NCBI RefSeq assembly: GCF_008801815.1
Contig: NZ_VZOX01000008.1
DNA from: Edwardsiella anguillarum
Lineage (GTDB): Bacteria; Pseudomonadota; Gammaproteobacteria; Enterobacterales; Enterobacteriaceae
DNA: 64,000 bases
Reading direction: 5' to 3' (one strand)
A program made the translations under genes and the position numbers. Every line of letters starts with the position of its first letter. Position 1 is the stretch's first letter. The notes beneath the pieces are model-generated. The model saw only the letters and a program-made list of their open reading frames with translations, ran no database searches and was not told the origin of the DNA. Positions 61,736 to 64,000 of the stretch are shown piece after piece.

Positions 61736-61917
61736 GGAATCTCCGAGGTGCCGTAGCAGGCTGTAACCCTTGAACCCGGGGTTCAAGGTGAACATAACGT
61801 CACAACTTTAAGGCTTCTCGGAGACCGAGCCTGCTCACCGGTTGTGGAGCGCCACATTCTTAAGGTTTGAAATATCGGCTCAGGGGACTGGCCCGCGCAC
61901 GAACACCTCAGAGAAAT
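61736..61917 (-). ncRNA. ssrS: 6S RNA
   Basis: 6S RNA binds sigma-70 RNA polymerase and mimics an open promoter in stationary phase. Read on the minus strand, the sequence runs from ATTTCTCTGAGGTGTTCG to CACCTCGGAGATTCC, 182 nt against about 183 in E. coli. The closing stem (CTCTGAG/CTCGGAG), the conserved GGGCCAGTCCCCTGAGCCG block and TTGAACCC-GGGTTCAAGG hairpin are all present. Its place upstream of ygfA and next to zapA is conserved across enterics. Confidence 0.96.
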
Positions 61918-62017
61918 TTGAAATCTTGCTGCTTTGTTACTGTTTATACTAACACAACTTTCGCTTTATGGAACGGCTTTCTTTGTAAATATTGTTGTAT
62001 AATCAGTAAGTTAATTT

Positions 62018-62347
62018 TTACTCAAAAGAGGTTCCGGGACGCTCGGTGATGCGTCCTTGCTCCAGCAACGCCTGCTCTATCGTCTGCTGCAGCATGCGGA
62101 TCCGTTGCTCCATATTGGCGGCATAATCGCGAGTTTTCAATCGCTCTTGCGCCAGTTCGTGACATACGTTCAATGCCGCGATAAAGACCAACTGCTCCGT
62201 ATTGGTGACTCTAGTGCGAACTTTCAGATCTTGCAACCGCTGATTCAGATCCTCTGCGGCCTGGTTTAAGGCATCCAGTTGTTCTGGCGGACAATTAACA
62301 CGCAGTGCGCGGCCAAAAATTTGAATATCTACCGGTTGTGCAGACAT
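62018..62347 (-). CDS. zapA: Cell division protein ZapA
   Basis: ZapA crosslinks FtsZ filaments at midcell. The 109-residue product has the E. coli length. It starts MSAQPVDIQIFGRALRVNCP and has an N-terminal globular head, then a coiled coil (residues about 60-100: ELAQERLKTRDYAANMEQRI). It is divergent from ygfB with 178 bases between the starts. Confidence 0.95.
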   Translation of the reverse strand: MSAQPVDIQIFGRALRVNCPPEQLDALNQAAEDLNQRLQDLKVRTRVTNTEQLVFIAALNVCHELAQERLKTRDYAANMEQRIRMLQQTIEQALLEQGRITERPGTSFE

Positions 62348-62525
62348 ACTATCTTCCTGCTAGGTTTTGCGCCGCGTTCCACTGTAGAACGCTGTGGGCG
62401 CTAACTATATCTACCCCGCTATGCAGTGACAAGCCCTCGGCTTGCGATACGGCCCTTTCTGGTATAGCGACTCATCTTGGTGGTAGCATAACACGAACTT
62501 TATCAGCCAACGATGACCAATACGT

Positions 62526-63098
62526 ATGTCTACAGAGAATAGCCTGGCGGATTACGCCACCCTGACGCAGGCCCTGCAGCAGCAGGGCGTGGCGCTGACC
62601 GCCGCCGAAATGCACGGATTACTCAGCGGCCTGCTGTGCGGCGGCAATCGCGATGACAGCTGGCTGACGCTGGTGCACGATCTGACCAACGAAGGCACGG
62701 CGTTTTCCCTGAGCCTGTCGCAGCCGCTGCAGGCGCTGTATGGGCAGACGCGCGGCGCGCTGGAGGGCGATGAGTTCGCCTTCCAACTGCTGCTGCCGGG
62801 CGAGGATGACGCCTCGGTATTCGTCCGCGCCGATGCGCTGGCCGGGTGGGTGAACCATTTCTTGCTGGGGCTGGGCATGATGCAAGCCAAGCTGGGACAG
62901 GTTAAAGGCGACGTGGGCGAATCCATCGACGATCTGCGTAGCATCGCTCAACTGGGCTACGACGAGGATGAAGATCAGGAGGCGCTGGCCCACTCTCTGG
63001 AGGAGGTTGCGGAGTATGTCCGCATGGCCGCCATGCTGTGCCACGGCGAGTTCAGCCGCCGCGGGGCGCCAGCGTCCGACGCGCCCCGCCTGCACTGA
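62526..63098 (+). CDS. ygfB: UPF0149-family protein YgfB
   Basis: The 190-residue acidic protein shows MHGLLSGLLCGGNRDDSW, WVNHFLLGLGMMQ and DDLRSIAQLGYDEDEDQEAL, the UPF0149 signature. Function in most enterics is unknown; in Pseudomonas a homologue affects a peptidoglycan amidase. The E. coli order ygfB-pepP is kept. The 3-prime end (RRGAPASDAPRLH) is variable and GC-rich. Confidence 0.93.
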   Translation: MSTENSLADYATLTQALQQQGVALTAAEMHGLLSGLLCGGNRDDSWLTLVHDLTNEGTAFSLSLSQPLQALYGQTRGALEGDEFAFQLLLPGEDDASVFVRADALAGWVNHFLLGLGMMQAKLGQVKGDVGESIDDLRSIAQLGYDEDEDQEALAHSLEEVAEYVRMAAMLCHGEFSRRGAPASDAPRLH

Positions 63099-63191
63099 TC
63101 GGCGCGGCTGACGGATGAGCGGCGGCGGGACCGCCGGTGCCGTCGGCGGAGCGTCGCCGTTGTGGATGCGTATTGATCGCGCGCATTATTG

Positions 63192-63220
63192 CGGGATACG
63201 GCCTGGACGTATCCCGTTTT
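63192..63220 (+). terminator. Terminator between ygfB and pepP
   Basis: CGGGATACG (63192-63200) and CGTATCCCG (63208-63216) form a perfect 9-bp stem with a seven-base loop, followed by TTTT. It may partly separate ygfB from pepP. Confidence 0.88.
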
Positions 63221-63302
63221 AATAACCGGTTTGTATTATGGAGACAGGGTGCAGCCGCCGGGCTGCCCTGCCGTTTGACCCGCCTATTGTCAGGAGATGG
63301 AT

Positions 63303-64000
63303 ATGACCCCGCAAGAGTATCAGCGTCGCCGTCAGGCGCTGCTGGCCAAAATGCAACCGGGCAGCGCCGCACTGTTTTTCGCGGCGCCGGTCCGCTGCCG
63401 CAATGCCGAAAACGAATACCCCTATCGCCAGAACAGCGATTTCTGGTACCTATGCGGATTCAATGAGCCGGAGGCGCTGCTGGTGCTGATCAAAAGCGCC
63501 GACAACCATAGCCACAGCGTGCTGTTCAATCGGGTGCGAGACGTCACGGCAGAGGTTTGGTTTGGCCGTCGTCTGGGACAAGAGGCGGCGCCGGCGCGGC
63601 TGAATATCGATCGCGCTCTGCCGTACGGCGACGTGGAGGAGCAACTGCCGCTGCTGCTCAACGGTCTGGACGTGGTGTATCACGCGCAGGGCATGTATGA
63701 CTTCGCCGATGCGATGCTCTTTTCCGCGCTGGAGACGCTGCGCCGCGGCGCCCGTCAGAGCCTGCGTGCGCCCGCGACCCTGACGGACTGGCGGCCTTGG
63801 GTGCATGAGATGCGGCTGTTCAAGTCGGCGGAGGAGATCGCCGTCATGCGGCGCGCCGCCGAGATCACCGCACAGGGCCATACCCGGGCGATGGAGAAGT
63901 GCCGTCCGGGGATGTATGAGTATCAGCTGGAGGGCGAGCTGCTGCACGAGTTCAACCGACACGGCGCGCGGGCCCCCTCCTTCAATACCATCGTGGGCAG
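63303..64000 (+). CDS. pepP: Xaa-Pro aminopeptidase PepP, N-terminal part (cut by window edge)
   Basis: PepP removes an N-terminal residue that precedes proline, using Mn. The first 232 codons are present. MTPQEYQRRRQALLAKMQPG, YPYRQNSDFWYLCGFNEPEA and VLFNRVRDVTAEVWFGRRLG match the E. coli N-terminal domain. HEMRLFKSAEEIAVMRRAAE and the start of the catalytic domain, HRHGAR-type FNRHGARAPSFNTIVG, follow. The metal ligands lie past the window edge. ATG 63303 follows GGAGAT; a shorter N-terminus than in E. coli is normal variation. Confidence 0.95.
   Translation, partial: MTPQEYQRRRQALLAKMQPGSAALFFAAPVRCRNAENEYPYRQNSDFWYLCGFNEPEALLVLIKSADNHSHSVLFNRVRDVTAEVWFGRRLGQEAAPARLNIDRALPYGDVEEQLPLLLNGLDVVYHAQGMYDFADAMLFSALETLRRGARQSLRAPATLTDWRPWVHEMRLFKSAEEIAVMRRAAEITAQGHTRAMEKCRPGMYEYQLEGELLHEFNRHGARAPSFNTIVG

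Noticed and set aside
1..64000. CRISPR arrays, tRNA or rRNA genes, prophage
   Set aside because: No regularly spaced identical repeats, no tRNA cloverleaf or rRNA sequence and no phage structural genes were found.

Overview
The window is a GC-rich chromosomal segment of an enteric gammaproteobacterium (Enterobacterales). The order tktA-epd-pgk-fbaA-mscS-argO-yggE, then argP-rpiA-serA-ygfA-ssrS-zapA-ygfB-pepP, and the metK/speA/speB block are close to Escherichia coli, with products near E. coli length. The hya-app block, the two-gene FUSC cluster, the autotransporter island and the secreted RNase/barstar pair suggest an Edwardsiella-like (Hafniaceae) genome. The genus is inferred, not proven.

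Region 1 (1-11 kb). A cut-off ornithine decarboxylase gene (speF, minus strand) is preceded by a 34-codon leader ORF that closely matches the ornithine-sensing arrest peptide SpeFL. Divergent from it lies hydrogenase-1 (hyaABCDEF) with an extra rubredoxin gene, followed by the bd-II type quinol oxidase appCB and the micro-gene appX. Together these couple H2 oxidation to low-oxygen respiration and acid/polyamine physiology.

Region 2 (11-22 kb). A LysR regulator, a cyclopropane fatty acid synthase and two overlapping FUSC-family membrane protein genes precede an AT-rich island of about 5.6 kb. The island holds a LuxR-type regulator and a 1076-residue autotransporter with 24-25-residue passenger repeats. 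Two decayed IS6-family-like elements in direct orientation bracket it.

Region 3 (22-33 kb). Genes for nucleoside uptake and breakdown cluster here: nupG; a Crp/Fnr-like regulator, a nucleoside phosphorylase and pnuC; and an adenosine-deaminase-like gene with a DcuC-like carrier. A LysR regulator and a TRAP transporter (dctPQM type) follow.

Region 4 (33-39 kb). A decayed gene, several strong hairpins and a GH1 phospho-beta-glucosidase gene precede a secreted barnase-type RNase with its barstar inhibitor. darP and tldE follow, with an H-NS paralogue between them.

Region 5 (40-64 kb). Core metabolism: galP, metK, speA-speB (arginine to agmatine to putrescine), a Tat-exported sulfatase, tktA, epd-pgk-fbaA, mscS, argO with its probable regulator argP, yggE, rpiA, serA, ygfA with 6S RNA, zapA, ygfB and the start of pepP. 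Regulatory sites readable by eye include candidate MetJ, GalR/GalS and Cra operators and many intrinsic terminators.

Many long ORFs opposite real genes are GC-rich antisense shadows and are not listed as genes.
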